Notes: generated by a model not told the origin, from the letters alone. Positions 1-6,471 are shown, counted from the stretch's first letter. The stretch: DNA of 6,685 nt from Burkholderiales bacterium (GCA_947450745.1 CANFYD010000215.1:1-6685), one strand, 5' to 3'. Made by a program: numbers and translations.

Positions 1-25
1 ATACGAGCCATACCTCACGCCCTTC

Positions 26-727
26 ATGCTGCAAATCATCTACATTGACGAACATCTCGCGGCCATCAACAAGCCGGCCGGGCTGCTGGTTCACCGCACG
101 GCACTGGACGCGCATGAGCAGGTTTTTGCCATGCAGTTGTTGCGCGATCAATTAGGGCGACCGGTCTGGCCGGTGCACAGGCTGGACAAGGGCACGTCGG
201 GCCTGCTGCTGTTTGCGCTGTCGCCTGAGATGGCATCGCTGCTTGGGCAAACCTTTGAGCAAGGCCGCACGCTGAAGCGCTATCAGGCTTTGGTGCGAGG
301 TTGGCCGGACGAGCAAGGCGTGATCACCCATCCGCTGGCGCGTGACCCCGAGCTGCCCTCGACCGGACAAACGCTGCTGGAAGCGCGCACCGACTGGAAG
401 CGCCTCGCCCGCATCGAATGGCCGTTCAGCGTCGATGGCCGCTTTGCAAGCAGCCGTTATGCCGTGGTGGAAGCGCTACCGCAAACCGGCCGCCGCCATC
501 AAATCCGCAGGCATTTGAAACACATCGCCCACCCCATCGTCGGTGATGCCACCCATGGCAAGGGCCAGCACAACAGAGCAGTGGCGGAATTTCTAGGTCG
601 GCAACGGCTCTGGCTGCATGGGCTGGAGCTGCAGATCCGGCATCCGGCCACCGGTCAAGACTTGCAACTGCAAGCGCCGCTGGGGCCGGAGTGGGCGGCC
701 TTGCGCGCACAAGGTGTTTGGCTTTGA
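26..727 (+). CDS. truC: tRNA pseudouridine(65) synthase TruC
   Basis: A 233-residue pseudouridine synthase of the RluA/RsuA-like superfamily. TruC isomerises uridine 65 to pseudouridine in the acceptor/T-stem region of certain tRNAs (tRNA-Ile1 and tRNA-Asp in E. coli), in the cytoplasm. The catalytic-aspartate motif HRLDKGTSG is seen at residues 51-59, with Asp54 as the nucleophile, the same position as in E. coli TruC as I recall it. The N-terminal NKPAG strand (15-19) and the later motif TGRRHQIRRHLKHIAHPIVGD (around 154-174) are also typical. The chosen ATG gives the canonical TruC start (MLxIxYxDExL). The frame is open back to the window edge and no clear Shine-Dalgarno is visible, so an upstream start cannot be excluded. 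The protein is somewhat shorter than E. coli TruC because it lacks a C-terminal tail. rarD follows 45 bases downstream on the same strand, so co-transcription is likely. RluA-family paralogues are the alternative, but the similarity along the whole length favours TruC. Confidence 0.93.
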   Translation: MLQIIYIDEHLAAINKPAGLLVHRTALDAHEQVFAMQLLRDQLGRPVWPVHRLDKGTSGLLLFALSPEMASLLGQTFEQGRTLKRYQALVRGWPDEQGVITHPLARDPELPSTGQTLLEARTDWKRLARIEWPFSVDGRFASSRYAVVEALPQTGRRHQIRRHLKHIAHPIVGDATHGKGQHNRAVAEFLGRQRLWLHGLELQIRHPATGQDLQLQAPLGPEWAALRAQGVWL

Positions 728-772
728 GAGACGCTGCGGTTCCCCAACCCCACCATCGAGACTAGAACCCGC

Positions 773-1651
773 ATGAATCCTGGCATCCTGTATGCATCCT
801 TGGCCTATCTGGCCTGGGGCTTGTTCCCGCTTTATTTCAAACAGGTCGCCCAAGTGCCGGCGCTGGAAGTCGTGATGCACCGCACCGTCTGGTCGCTGCT
901 GTTTGTGCTGGGCGTGTTGCTGGTGCTGAAGCGCTGGGCCTGGATGAGCGATTTATTGCGCCGCCCGCGCGTGCTGGCCACCTTCGCCCTGTCGGCCCTG
1001 CTGCTGTCGTGCAACTGGCTGGTTTACGTCTGGTCGGTACAAAACCACCATGTAATCGACGCCAGCCTGGGCTATTTCATCAACCCCTTGGTCAGCGTGG
1101 CGCTGGGGTTTTTCTTCCTGCATGAAAGACCAAGGCGTGGCCAATGGCTGGCGGTCAGTATCGCCACAGCGGGAGTGATCTGGTTGACCGTGCAGACCGG
1201 CAGCCTGCCCTGGATCGCGCTGACGCTAGCCTTCAGCTTTGGTTTTTACGGATTGCTGCGCAAGGTCGCCAAGCTCGGCGCGCTGGAGGGCTTGGCGTTG
1301 GAGACCATGATGCTGGCCCCGCTGGCGGCCGCCGCACTGGGCTATTGGAGCTGGCAGGGCAGCAGTGCGCTGGTGCAAGGCGATGGTGCGGCTATCGCCT
1401 GGTTGGTCTTGGGCGGTCCGCTGACGGCCATTCCGCTGCTGCTGTTTGCAGCCGGCGCTCGCCGCATCCCGCTGACAACGCTGGGTTTGTTGCAATACAT
1501 CGCCCCGACGCTGCAGTTCGCGCTGGGCGTTTGGCTGTACCAAGAAACAATGAAGCCCGCACGATTGGCGGGCTTCACTTTGATTTGGCTAGCGCTCCTG
1601 GTCTACAGCCTTGAAGGCTGGTGGGTGCGGCAGCGCCAAGCGTCCAATTGA
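773..1651 (+). CDS. rarD: RarD-type EamA (drug/metabolite superfamily) permease
   Basis: A 292-residue hydrophobic protein with about ten predicted membrane helices, of the RarD branch of the drug/metabolite transporter superfamily, located in the inner membrane. Sequence marks shared with E. coli RarD as I recall it are AYLAWG (11-16), the HR pair at 36-37, N81-W82, NHH (91-93), SLGYFINPL (98-106) and, near the C-terminus, GLLQYIAPTLQF. The length matches the family (about 295). The physiological substrate of RarD proteins is not established; the original name comes from chloramphenicol sensitivity, so export of a small metabolite or drug is only an inference. The ATG at 773 gives a short N-terminus just before helix 1, and no strong ribosome-binding site is visible. 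The gene probably shares a transcript with truC upstream. Its stop codon lies four bases from the ahpF stop, and codons about 260-268 contain a strong inverted repeat that may end the opposing ahpF transcript. Confidence 0.93.
   Translation: MNPGILYASLAYLAWGLFPLYFKQVAQVPALEVVMHRTVWSLLFVLGVLLVLKRWAWMSDLLRRPRVLATFALSALLLSCNWLVYVWSVQNHHVIDASLGYFINPLVSVALGFFFLHERPRRGQWLAVSIATAGVIWLTVQTGSLPWIALTLAFSFGFYGLLRKVAKLGALEGLALETMMLAPLAAAALGYWSWQGSSALVQGDGAAIAWLVLGGPLTAIPLLLFAAGARRIPLTTLGLLQYIAPTLQFALGVWLYQETMKPARLAGFTLIWLALLVYSLEGWWVRQRQASN
1551..1577 (-). terminator. Probable intrinsic terminator of ahpF, inside rarD
   Basis: A perfect 10-base inverted repeat, TGAAGCCCGC and GCGGGCTTCA, is separated by a 7-base loop. 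Read on the minus strand it is followed at once by TTGTTTCTT (1550 down to 1542), a T-rich tail. It lies about 80-105 bases past the ahpF stop codon, and the gap between ahpF and rarD is too short to hold any terminator. On the plus strand the tail is CTTTGATTT, clearly weaker, which fits rarD being read through. Termination is inferred from structure only. Confidence 0.6.
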
Positions 1652-1655
1652 TCGA

Positions 1656-3230
1656 TCAGGCTGCAACCGCCTCGGCAGGCAGACGCATCATGTAATCGAA
1701 CGCGCCGAGTGCGGCCTTGGCGCCGTCGCCGGTGGCGATGATGATCTGCTTGAACGGCACCGTCGTCACGTCACCGGCCGCAAACACGCCGGGGATGGAC
1801 GTCTGCCCTTTGGCGTCGACGATGATTTCGCCGTGCTTGGACAGCTCGACCACGCCCTTCAACCATTCGGTGTTGGGCACCAGGCCGATTTGCACGAACA
1901 CGCCTTCGAGTTCGATGTGGCGCGCTTCGCCGCTGACTCGGTCGGTGTAGCTCAAGCCGTTGAACTTGCCGGCTTCACCGGTGAATTCACTCGTTTGCGC
2001 TTGCAAGATGATGGTGACGTTGGGCAAGCTCTTCAACTTGTTGACCAGCACCGCGTCGGCCCGCAAGACGTCGCCAAACTCCAGCAGCGTCACTTCACGC
2101 ACGATGCCAGCCAAGTCGATGGCTGCCTCGACGCCAGAATTACCGCCACCAATCACCGCCACCCGCTTGCCCTTGAACAGCGGCCCGTCGCAATGTGGGC
2201 AATAGGCCACGCCCTTGTTTTTGTACTCGACCTCGCCGGGCACGCCGACATTGCGCCAGCGCGCACCAGTCGAAATGATCACGGTCTTGGCCTTCAGCGC
2301 GCCGCCGTTGGACAACTTCACCTCAATCATGCCGCCCACGGTCGCGGCCGGAATCAACTGATCCGCGCGCTGCAAATTCATGATCTCGACGTCGTAATCC
2401 TTCACGTGGGCTTCCAGCGCCATGGCGAACTTCGGACCGTCGGTTTCCAGCACGGACACGTAGTTTTCAATTGCCAGCGTGTCGTTGACCTGCCCCCCAA
2501 AGCGCTCGGCCGCGATGCCGGTGCGAATGCCTTTGCGCGCCGCATAAACTGCTGCCGCCGCGCCAGCCGGGCCACCGCCGACGATCAACATGTCGAAGGC
2601 AGGCTTGTCGCTCAGTTTGGAAGCATCGCGAGCGGCCGCGCCGCTGTCGAGCTTGCCGACAATTTCCTCGATCGTCATGCGGCCAGAACCGAACATCGTG
2701 CCATTCAGGAACACCATCGGCACGGCCATGATTTCACGCGCAGTGACTTCTTCCTGGAACAAGCCGCCGTCGATGATCACCGTCTTGATCTTGGGGTTCA
2801 GCACCGCCATCAAGCTGAGCGCTTGCACCACATCCGGGCAGTTGTGGCAGCTCAGGGACATATAGATTTCGAAGTTGAAATCACCGTCCAAGCTCTTGAT
2901 CTGCTCAATCACGTCAGCCTCAACCTTGGGCGGATGGCCGCCAACCCACAGCAGCGCCAGCACCAGGGAAGTGAACTCATGGCCCAGCGGTATGGCGGCA
3001 AAGCGCAAGCTCATCGCCGTGCCAATACGCTGCAAGCTGAACGACGGCTTGCGAGCGTCCAGGCCGTCGGTGCGCAGGACGATCTTGTCCGACATCTCGG
3101 CCACTTCCTTCAGCAGGCTCAGCATCTCGGCGGCGCTGTCTGATTCATTCAGCGAGGCGACGATCTCGAAGGGCTGGGTCACGCGCTCAAGATAGGTCTT
3201 GAGTTGAATCTTCAGGGCTGCGTCCAACAT
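1656..3230 (-). CDS. ahpF: Alkyl hydroperoxide reductase subunit F (NADH:peroxiredoxin reductase)
   Basis: A 524-residue cytoplasmic flavoprotein disulfide reductase that passes electrons from NADH through FAD and two disulfide centres to AhpC. Visible domains in order: a tandem thioredoxin-like N-terminal domain with the CHNC redox pair (Cys128, Cys131); the FAD-binding GGGPAG motif (218-223) opening the thioredoxin-reductase-like part; the CPHC active site (Cys344, Cys347); the NAD(H)-binding GGGNSG motif (361-366); and the C-terminal FAD-contacting AAGD (484-487) followed by TTVPFKQ. Length and motif spacing match E. coli AhpF (about 521 residues), with no gap or missing cysteine. The ATG at 3230 is supported by AAAGGA about 9 bases upstream and by the canonical N-terminus MLD. 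It is the second gene of ahpC-ahpF, 186 bases after ahpC. It converges on rarD with a four-base gap, and its probable terminator lies inside rarD. Confidence 0.97.
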   Translation of the reverse strand: MLDAALKIQLKTYLERVTQPFEIVASLNESDSAAEMLSLLKEVAEMSDKIVLRTDGLDARKPSFSLQRIGTAMSLRFAAIPLGHEFTSLVLALLWVGGHPPKVEADVIEQIKSLDGDFNFEIYMSLSCHNCPDVVQALSLMAVLNPKIKTVIIDGGLFQEEVTAREIMAVPMVFLNGTMFGSGRMTIEEIVGKLDSGAAARDASKLSDKPAFDMLIVGGGPAGAAAAVYAARKGIRTGIAAERFGGQVNDTLAIENYVSVLETDGPKFAMALEAHVKDYDVEIMNLQRADQLIPAATVGGMIEVKLSNGGALKAKTVIISTGARWRNVGVPGEVEYKNKGVAYCPHCDGPLFKGKRVAVIGGGNSGVEAAIDLAGIVREVTLLEFGDVLRADAVLVNKLKSLPNVTIILQAQTSEFTGEAGKFNGLSYTDRVSGEARHIELEGVFVQIGLVPNTEWLKGVVELSKHGEIIVDAKGQTSIPGVFAAGDVTTVPFKQIIIATGDGAKAALGAFDYMMRLPAEAVAA

Positions 3231-3280
3231 GGTTTTCTATCCTTTGATGTGTCTTCAGTTGCGGCGGGTTAGCCACTCTG

Positions 3281-3311
3281 AAAGCGCCCCTGGGTAAACT
3301 CCGGGCGCTTT
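3281..3311 (-). other. Hairpin 2 in the ahpC-ahpF spacer (attenuator candidate)
   Basis: A perfect 9-base inverted repeat (AAAGCGCCC at 3281-3289, GGGCGCTTT at 3303-3311) with a 13-base loop. It lies about 50 bases upstream of the ahpF start codon. On the minus (transcribed) strand the hairpin is followed by CAGAG, not a T-run, so a classical terminator is not supported in that direction. A partial terminator or an mRNA-stability element that lowers or protects ahpF expression relative to ahpC is an inference. Confidence 0.45.
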
Positions 3312-3332
3312 TAGAGGAACTTGTCCTGTCGG

Positions 3333-3354
3333 TGTTGCTGTTGCTGTTGCTGTT
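3333..3354. repeat. Hexanucleotide tandem repeat (TGTTGC)n in the ahpC-ahpF spacer
   Basis: Three full copies of TGTTGC plus a TGTT remnant, 22 bases without a mismatch. In the ahpC-ahpF transcript it reads as repeated AACAGC, an A/C-rich stretch likely to be unstructured, placed between two hairpins. It is outside any gene. Short perfect repeats of this kind can change copy number by slippage, but no functional effect is shown here. Confidence 0.8.
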
Positions 3355-3365
3355 CTCAACTGGAG

Positions 3366-3391
3366 TCCACAAGCCCTTGCGGGCCTGTGGA
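3366..3391 (-). other. Hairpin 1, just after the ahpC stop
   Basis: An inverted repeat with arms TCCACA-A-GCCC (3366-3376) and GGGC-C-TGTGGA (3381-3391): ten base pairs, one internal mismatch and a four-base loop. It starts about 25 bases past the ahpC stop codon. On the transcribed strand it is followed by CTCCAGTTGAG, with no T-run, so it looks like an mRNA 3'-end stabiliser or processing boundary for ahpC rather than a full intrinsic terminator. The role is inferred. Confidence 0.5.
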
Positions 3392-3416
3392 GTCATCAAC
3401 GATTCAAGCCGTTGGC

Positions 3417-3980
3417 TTAGATCTTGCCGACCAGATCCAGTGAAGGCGTCAGCGTCTTGGCGCCTTCGGTCCACTTGGCGGGGCAAACTTCACCCGGGTG
3501 GGCTGCCACGTACTGAGCTGCCTTGACTTTGCGCATCAGCTCCGACGCGTCACGGCCGATGCCGTTGTCGTGCACTTCGCACAGCTTGATGAAACCGTCC
3601 GGGTTGATCACGAAGGTGCCGCGCAGCGCCATACCGTCTTCTTCGATCATCACTTCGAAGTTGCGGCTGATGGCGCCGGTCGGGTCACCGATCAGGGCGT
3701 ACTGAACGTTCTTGATGGCGTCCGAGGTGTCGTGCCAAGCCTTGTGGGCGAAATGGCTGTCGGTCGAAATGCCGTAGACCTCAACGCCCATTTTCTGGAA
3801 TGCGGCGTGGTTGTCAGCCAGGTCGGCCAATTCGGTCGGGCAGACAAACGTGAAGTCGGCCGGGTAGAACATGAACACATTCCACTTGCCCGCCAGAGTG
3901 GCTTCAGTCACTTCAACGAACTTGCCGTTTTGGTAGGCAGTTGCTTTGAACGCTTTAACTTTGGTGTTGATCAAGGACAT
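3417..3980 (-). CDS. ahpC: Alkyl hydroperoxide reductase subunit C (2-Cys peroxiredoxin)
   Basis: A 187-residue typical 2-Cys peroxiredoxin that reduces hydrogen peroxide, organic hydroperoxides and peroxynitrite in the cytoplasm and is recycled by AhpF. The peroxidatic cysteine is Cys47 in FYPADFTFVCPTE (38-50). The resolving cysteine is Cys166 in HPGEVCPAKW (161-170). The C-terminus ends in LDLVGKI, as in E. coli AhpC. The frame is open up to 4079, but the ATG at 3980 is chosen: it gives the family start MSLINTKVKAF, has AAAGG 8 bases upstream, and leaves the promoter-like region non-coding. The length equals that of the E. coli protein. One oddity is a third cysteine, Cys134 in FIKLCEV, where the E. 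coli protein has alanine. It is the first gene of the ahpC-ahpF pair; the upstream region suggests OxyR control. Confidence 0.97.
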   Translation of the reverse strand: MSLINTKVKAFKATAYQNGKFVEVTEATLAGKWNVFMFYPADFTFVCPTELADLADNHAAFQKMGVEVYGISTDSHFAHKAWHDTSDAIKNVQYALIGDPTGAISRNFEVMIEEDGMALRGTFVINPDGFIKLCEVHDNGIGRDASELMRKVKAAQYVAAHPGEVCPAKWTEGAKTLTPSLDLVGKI

Positions 3981-4031
3981 GGTGTTTACCTTTGGAGGGT
4001 TGAGGGAAGAGAGAAACTGTGCGATGGATGA

Positions 4032-4079
4032 ATCATATGGTAAACCCCTAAGTGTTAGTTTTGATTGATCAAATCGCAA
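4032..4079 (-). promoter_or_regulatory. Candidate ahpC promoter elements
   Basis: Two possible sigma-70 arrangements are visible on the minus strand. One has a good -10, TATGAT (4037-4032), but no recognisable -35. The other has -35 TTGCGA (4079-4074), a 16-base spacer and a poor -10, TAACAC (4057-4052), placed directly next to the OxyR-like half-sites. Either would give a leader of a few dozen bases ahead of the AAAGG ribosome-binding site. A weak -35 would fit an activator-dependent promoter. This is pattern matching only. Confidence 0.3.
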
Positions 4080-4081
4080 TC

Positions 4082-4120
4082 ATTGCCTATGACTATTGCA
4101 ACAAGCTAGCAAGGAGCTAT
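4082..4120. promoter_or_regulatory. Possible OxyR-binding region upstream of ahpC
   Basis: OxyR recognises two ATAG-N7-CTAT units. Here ATTG-N7-CTAT (4082-4096) and CTAG-N7-CTAT (4106-4120) each match 7 of the 8 fixed bases. Their centres are 24 bases apart instead of the 22 expected for oxidised OxyR, so the tetramer geometry is off by two bases. The position, upstream of the likely ahpC promoter, fits the known OxyR control of ahpCF in other proteobacteria. It could also be coincidence in an AT-richer intergenic region. Confidence 0.35.
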
Positions 4121-4176
4121 TGAAAACTTAAACTGATTGCTGAGCAGTGTTCATGCCGAGCGCTCACGGGCAAGCC

Positions 4177-5421
4177 TCACACCGCCTCCAGCGCCAGCAG
4201 TTCCTCCACCGTCTGGCGGCGGCGGATCAAGCGCTCATCAGCGGCGTCGATCAACACCTCGGCGGCCAGCGGCCGGCTGTTGTAGTTGCTGGACATGGAC
4301 GCACCGTAGGCACCGGTGTCGTGGATCACCAGCAGGTCGCCAACGCAGGCTTGCGGCAAGTCGCGCGGCAACACCACGCCGCCATCGCCCTGCGTGAACA
4401 CGTCGCCCGATTCGCACAAGGGGCCGGCCACCATGCAGGCCCGCTCGGGCCGCAGCACACCGTCCTTGGGCAGCACGCTCATGGCGTGGAAGCTGCCGTA
4501 CATGGCGGGCCGCATCAGCTCGCTGAAGCCGGCATCGACCAACACGAAATGGTTGCGGCCCACGTCCTTGGTCGCCCGCACCTCGCTGATCAAGACGCCG
4601 GACTCCGCCACAAGATAGCGACCCGGTTCGATTTCCAGCGCCAGCTTGTGGCCCACCAGCGCTTCGGCCTCGCGCCGTGCGCCGTCCCACAGGCCGAAGT
4701 AATGCTCGGTGTCGATCACCGCCTCGCCCTCGCGGTAAGGAATTGACAGCCCGCCGCCGGCTGAAATCGCCTGCAAATCATGGCCAGCGGCGACGGTTTG
4801 TCGCACCAGACCGAGCATTGCGACACAGACCTCGGACAAATGGGCGTAATCGACGCCGGAACCGATGTGCATGTGCAGGCCGATCAACTTCAAGCCATGT
4901 GCGCGCACCGCAGCCAGCGCTGCCGCCAGTTCGGTGTGCCAAATGCCATGCTTGCTGTGCTCGCCGCCGGTATTGGTCTTGTTGCTGTGGCCGTGGCCAA
5001 AGCCCGGGTTGATACGCAACCAGACCGCATGGCCGGGTGACACGGCACCCAGTTGATGCAGCATGTCGACCGACCCGGCATTGACCGGCACTTGGTGCTC
5101 GATCACGGTGGCCAGGGTCTGGTGGTCAAACAAATCGGCGGTGAAAACGATCTCCGCCGGCTCGGTACCGGTTTTGAAACCGGCCGCCAGGGCCCGCAGA
5201 ATTTCGCCACGCGAGACCGCATCGACCTTGACGCCCTGCTCCCGCATCAGCCGCAGGATGTGGGTGTTGGAACAGGCTTTTTGCGCGAATCGGATCGCGT
5301 CGAAGCTGCGCAGTGCCGCAATGCGCGCGCGGATGACGGCCGCGTCATAAGCCCACAGCGGAGTGCCAAAGCTCTTGGCCAGGGCTGTCAGGCGGGCGGA
5401 AGTGAAGCTGGTGGAGGTCAT
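4177..5421 (-). CDS. lysA: Diaminopimelate decarboxylase
   Basis: A 414-residue PLP-dependent fold-III decarboxylase that converts meso-2,6-diaminopimelate to L-lysine and CO2, the last step of lysine synthesis, in the cytoplasm. The PLP-binding lysine is Lys48 in FAQKACSN (45-52). Other marks are HMHIGSG (183-189), GGGLSIPY (222-229), EPGR (265-268), the active-site CESGD (336-340, Cys336 expected from the partner subunit) and the C-terminal YGASMSSNYNSRP (372-384). These extend into near word-for-word agreement with E. coli LysA as I recall it, including the closing RLIRRRQTVEELLALE, and the length is the same. The ATG at 5421 gives a slightly shorter N-terminus than E. coli; the only ribosome-site-like sequence is a weak GATGAG upstream. 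It is divergent from lysR across about 110 bases, as in enterobacteria. No strong terminator is visible before ahpC, so some read-through into ahpC is possible. Confidence 0.97.
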   Translation of the reverse strand: MTSTSFTSARLTALAKSFGTPLWAYDAAVIRARIAALRSFDAIRFAQKACSNTHILRLMREQGVKVDAVSRGEILRALAAGFKTGTEPAEIVFTADLFDHQTLATVIEHQVPVNAGSVDMLHQLGAVSPGHAVWLRINPGFGHGHSNKTNTGGEHSKHGIWHTELAAALAAVRAHGLKLIGLHMHIGSGVDYAHLSEVCVAMLGLVRQTVAAGHDLQAISAGGGLSIPYREGEAVIDTEHYFGLWDGARREAEALVGHKLALEIEPGRYLVAESGVLISEVRATKDVGRNHFVLVDAGFSELMRPAMYGSFHAMSVLPKDGVLRPERACMVAGPLCESGDVFTQGDGGVVLPRDLPQACVGDLLVIHDTGAYGASMSSNYNSRPLAAEVLIDAADERLIRRRQTVEELLALEAV

Positions 5422-5530
5422 GTCAGGCGCTCATCAAAAATGGATCACCCAGCATGCCCGCAGCGAGCCATTCAATCAAATGCTTTTATATTTCAAGCTC
5501 ATCCATAACTGATATGGTTTGAAGATGAGC
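5422..5530. promoter_or_regulatory. Divergent lysA-lysR control region with candidate LysR operator
   Basis: This is the only gene-free space between lysA and lysR. It contains a dyad, CCATA (5503-5507), ACTGA, TATGG (5513-5517), which is a plausible LysR-type operator abutting the lysR start. On the minus strand TATAAA (5490-5485) is a reasonable -10 for lysA. Its -35 would then fall at about 5508-5513 inside the dyad and is weak (ATCAGT), consistent with activator dependence. A regulator bound here could both activate lysA and repress lysR, as known for the E. coli pair. The assignment is inferred. Confidence 0.45.
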
Positions 5531-6451
5531 ATGAACATCACGCACCGTCATATCGAAGTGTTTCGCGCGGTCATGACGGCCGGCAGCGTCACCGAGGCTG
5601 CGGCCTTGCTGCACAGCTCGCAGCCCACCCTCAGCCGGGAGTTGGCGCGGCTGGAACAGCTGCTGGGCTACGCCCTGTTCGAGCGCCTGCGCGGCCGTCT
5701 CAAGCCGAGCGCACGGGCCTTGGCGCTGTTCATTGAGGTGCAGCGCAGCTACCAGGGCTTGGACCGCATCGCCGAGCGCGCAGCGCAACTGGGGCGGGCT
5801 GAGCAGGCGGAACTGTCGGTACTGTGCCTGCCCGCGCTCAGCCACGCGCTGCTGCCGGGGGCCTGCGCCGAGTTCTTGAGTCAGCACGCTGCGGCCCGGC
5901 TGTCCATCACGCCGCAGGACTCGCCGTTGCTGGAGGAATGGATGAGCGCTCAACGTTTTGATCTGGGTTTGTCCGAACAGGGGCAGCCGGTGGCCGGTTG
6001 CCGCTTGCTGCCCTTGTTGGCGCTGGACGAGCTGTGCGTGCTGCCGGCCGGTCATGCGCTGCTGGCCAAAACGGTGCTGACACCGGCCGACTTTGGAGAC
6101 CAGCACTTCATCAGCTTGTCGATCGACGACCCCTACCGCACGCAGCTGGATGCTATTTTCGCCGAGCAAAACGTGCAGCGACTGCTGAGGGTGGAGACGC
6201 ACAGCGCGGTGGCCGTCTGCGCGATGGTGGCGCAAGGCCTGGGCTTGGCCATCGTCAACCCGCTGACCGCGCTGGCCTGTGCCGGGCCGCAGTTGCAGCT
6301 GCGGCGCTTCAGCGTCTCGGTGCCGTTCCGAGTCAGCGCTTTGCTGCCGCAATACCGGCCGGCCCAGCCCTTGGTGAGCGATTTTGTCAGCGCTTTGCAG
6401 ACGCAAGCGGCGCTGCTGGCGCTGAGGCTGGACCAAGCGCTGGCGTTGTAG
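5531..6451 (+). CDS. lysR: LysR, transcriptional activator of lysA
   Basis: A LysR-type regulator (about 306 residues) with an N-terminal winged helix-turn-helix. The recognition region runs through GSVTEAAALLHSSQPTLSRELARLE at about residues 18-42, followed by the wing and linker helix, then a periplasmic-binding-like effector domain. Words shared with E. coli LysR as I recall it include RHIE, SQPTLSRELAR, QRSYQGLDRI, SPLLEEW, DLGLSE, SLDDPYR-like SIDDPYR, VETHSA, VCAMV and VNPLTAL. With the neighbouring lysA this supports true LysR rather than a generic family member. In E. coli it activates lysA when diaminopimelate is present and lysine is low, and represses itself. Start choice: GAAG lies 6 bases before the ATG at 5531. 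An in-frame ATG at 5525 and a TTG at 5519 are alternatives adding two or four residues. It converges with folE2 across about 50 bases. Confidence 0.93.
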   Translation: MNITHRHIEVFRAVMTAGSVTEAAALLHSSQPTLSRELARLEQLLGYALFERLRGRLKPSARALALFIEVQRSYQGLDRIAERAAQLGRAEQAELSVLCLPALSHALLPGACAEFLSQHAAARLSITPQDSPLLEEWMSAQRFDLGLSEQGQPVAGCRLLPLLALDELCVLPAGHALLAKTVLTPADFGDQHFISLSIDDPYRTQLDAIFAEQNVQRLLRVETHSAVAVCAMVAQGLGLAIVNPLTALACAGPQLQLRRFSVSVPFRVSALLPQYRPAQPLVSDFVSALQTQAALLALRLDQALAL

Positions 6452-6471
6452 CCGCGCCCGGTACGCGCAAT

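Noticed and set aside
1..25. End of an upstream gene
   Set aside because: The stretch is too short to recognise any product; two other plus-strand frames are also open at the edge, so nothing can be assigned.
1606..1620. Inverted repeat CAGCCTT-G-AAGGCTG near the end of rarD as a rarD terminator
   Set aside because: As RNA it gives only about five pairs with a five-base loop, has no T-run behind it on either strand, and lies inside the rarD coding region.
1611..3143. Long open frame (about 510 codons) on the plus strand opposite ahpF
   Set aside because: It is antisense to a full-length AhpF with all motifs intact. Its translation is rich in His, Gln, Arg and Asp with no domain I recognise, as expected for a frame opposite a GC-rich gene.
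3981..4079. N-terminal extension of ahpC by 33 codons
   Set aside because: The extension has no similarity to AhpC, covers the promoter-like region, and the ATG at 3980 has a good ribosome-binding site and the family-typical first residues.
4120..4176. Terminator between lysA and ahpC
   Set aside because: Only short dyads are present (the eight-base GAGCGCTC and a TGCTCAGCA element), none with a convincing stem-loop plus T-run.
4147..4746. Plus-strand open frame opposite the 3' part of lysA
   Set aside because: It mirrors LysA codons and shows no domain; a shadow of the real gene.
5486..6436. Open frame of about 316 codons on the minus strand opposite lysR
   Set aside because: Composition is dominated by Gln, Arg and Ala, there is no known motif, and it lies wholly opposite an intact LysR gene.
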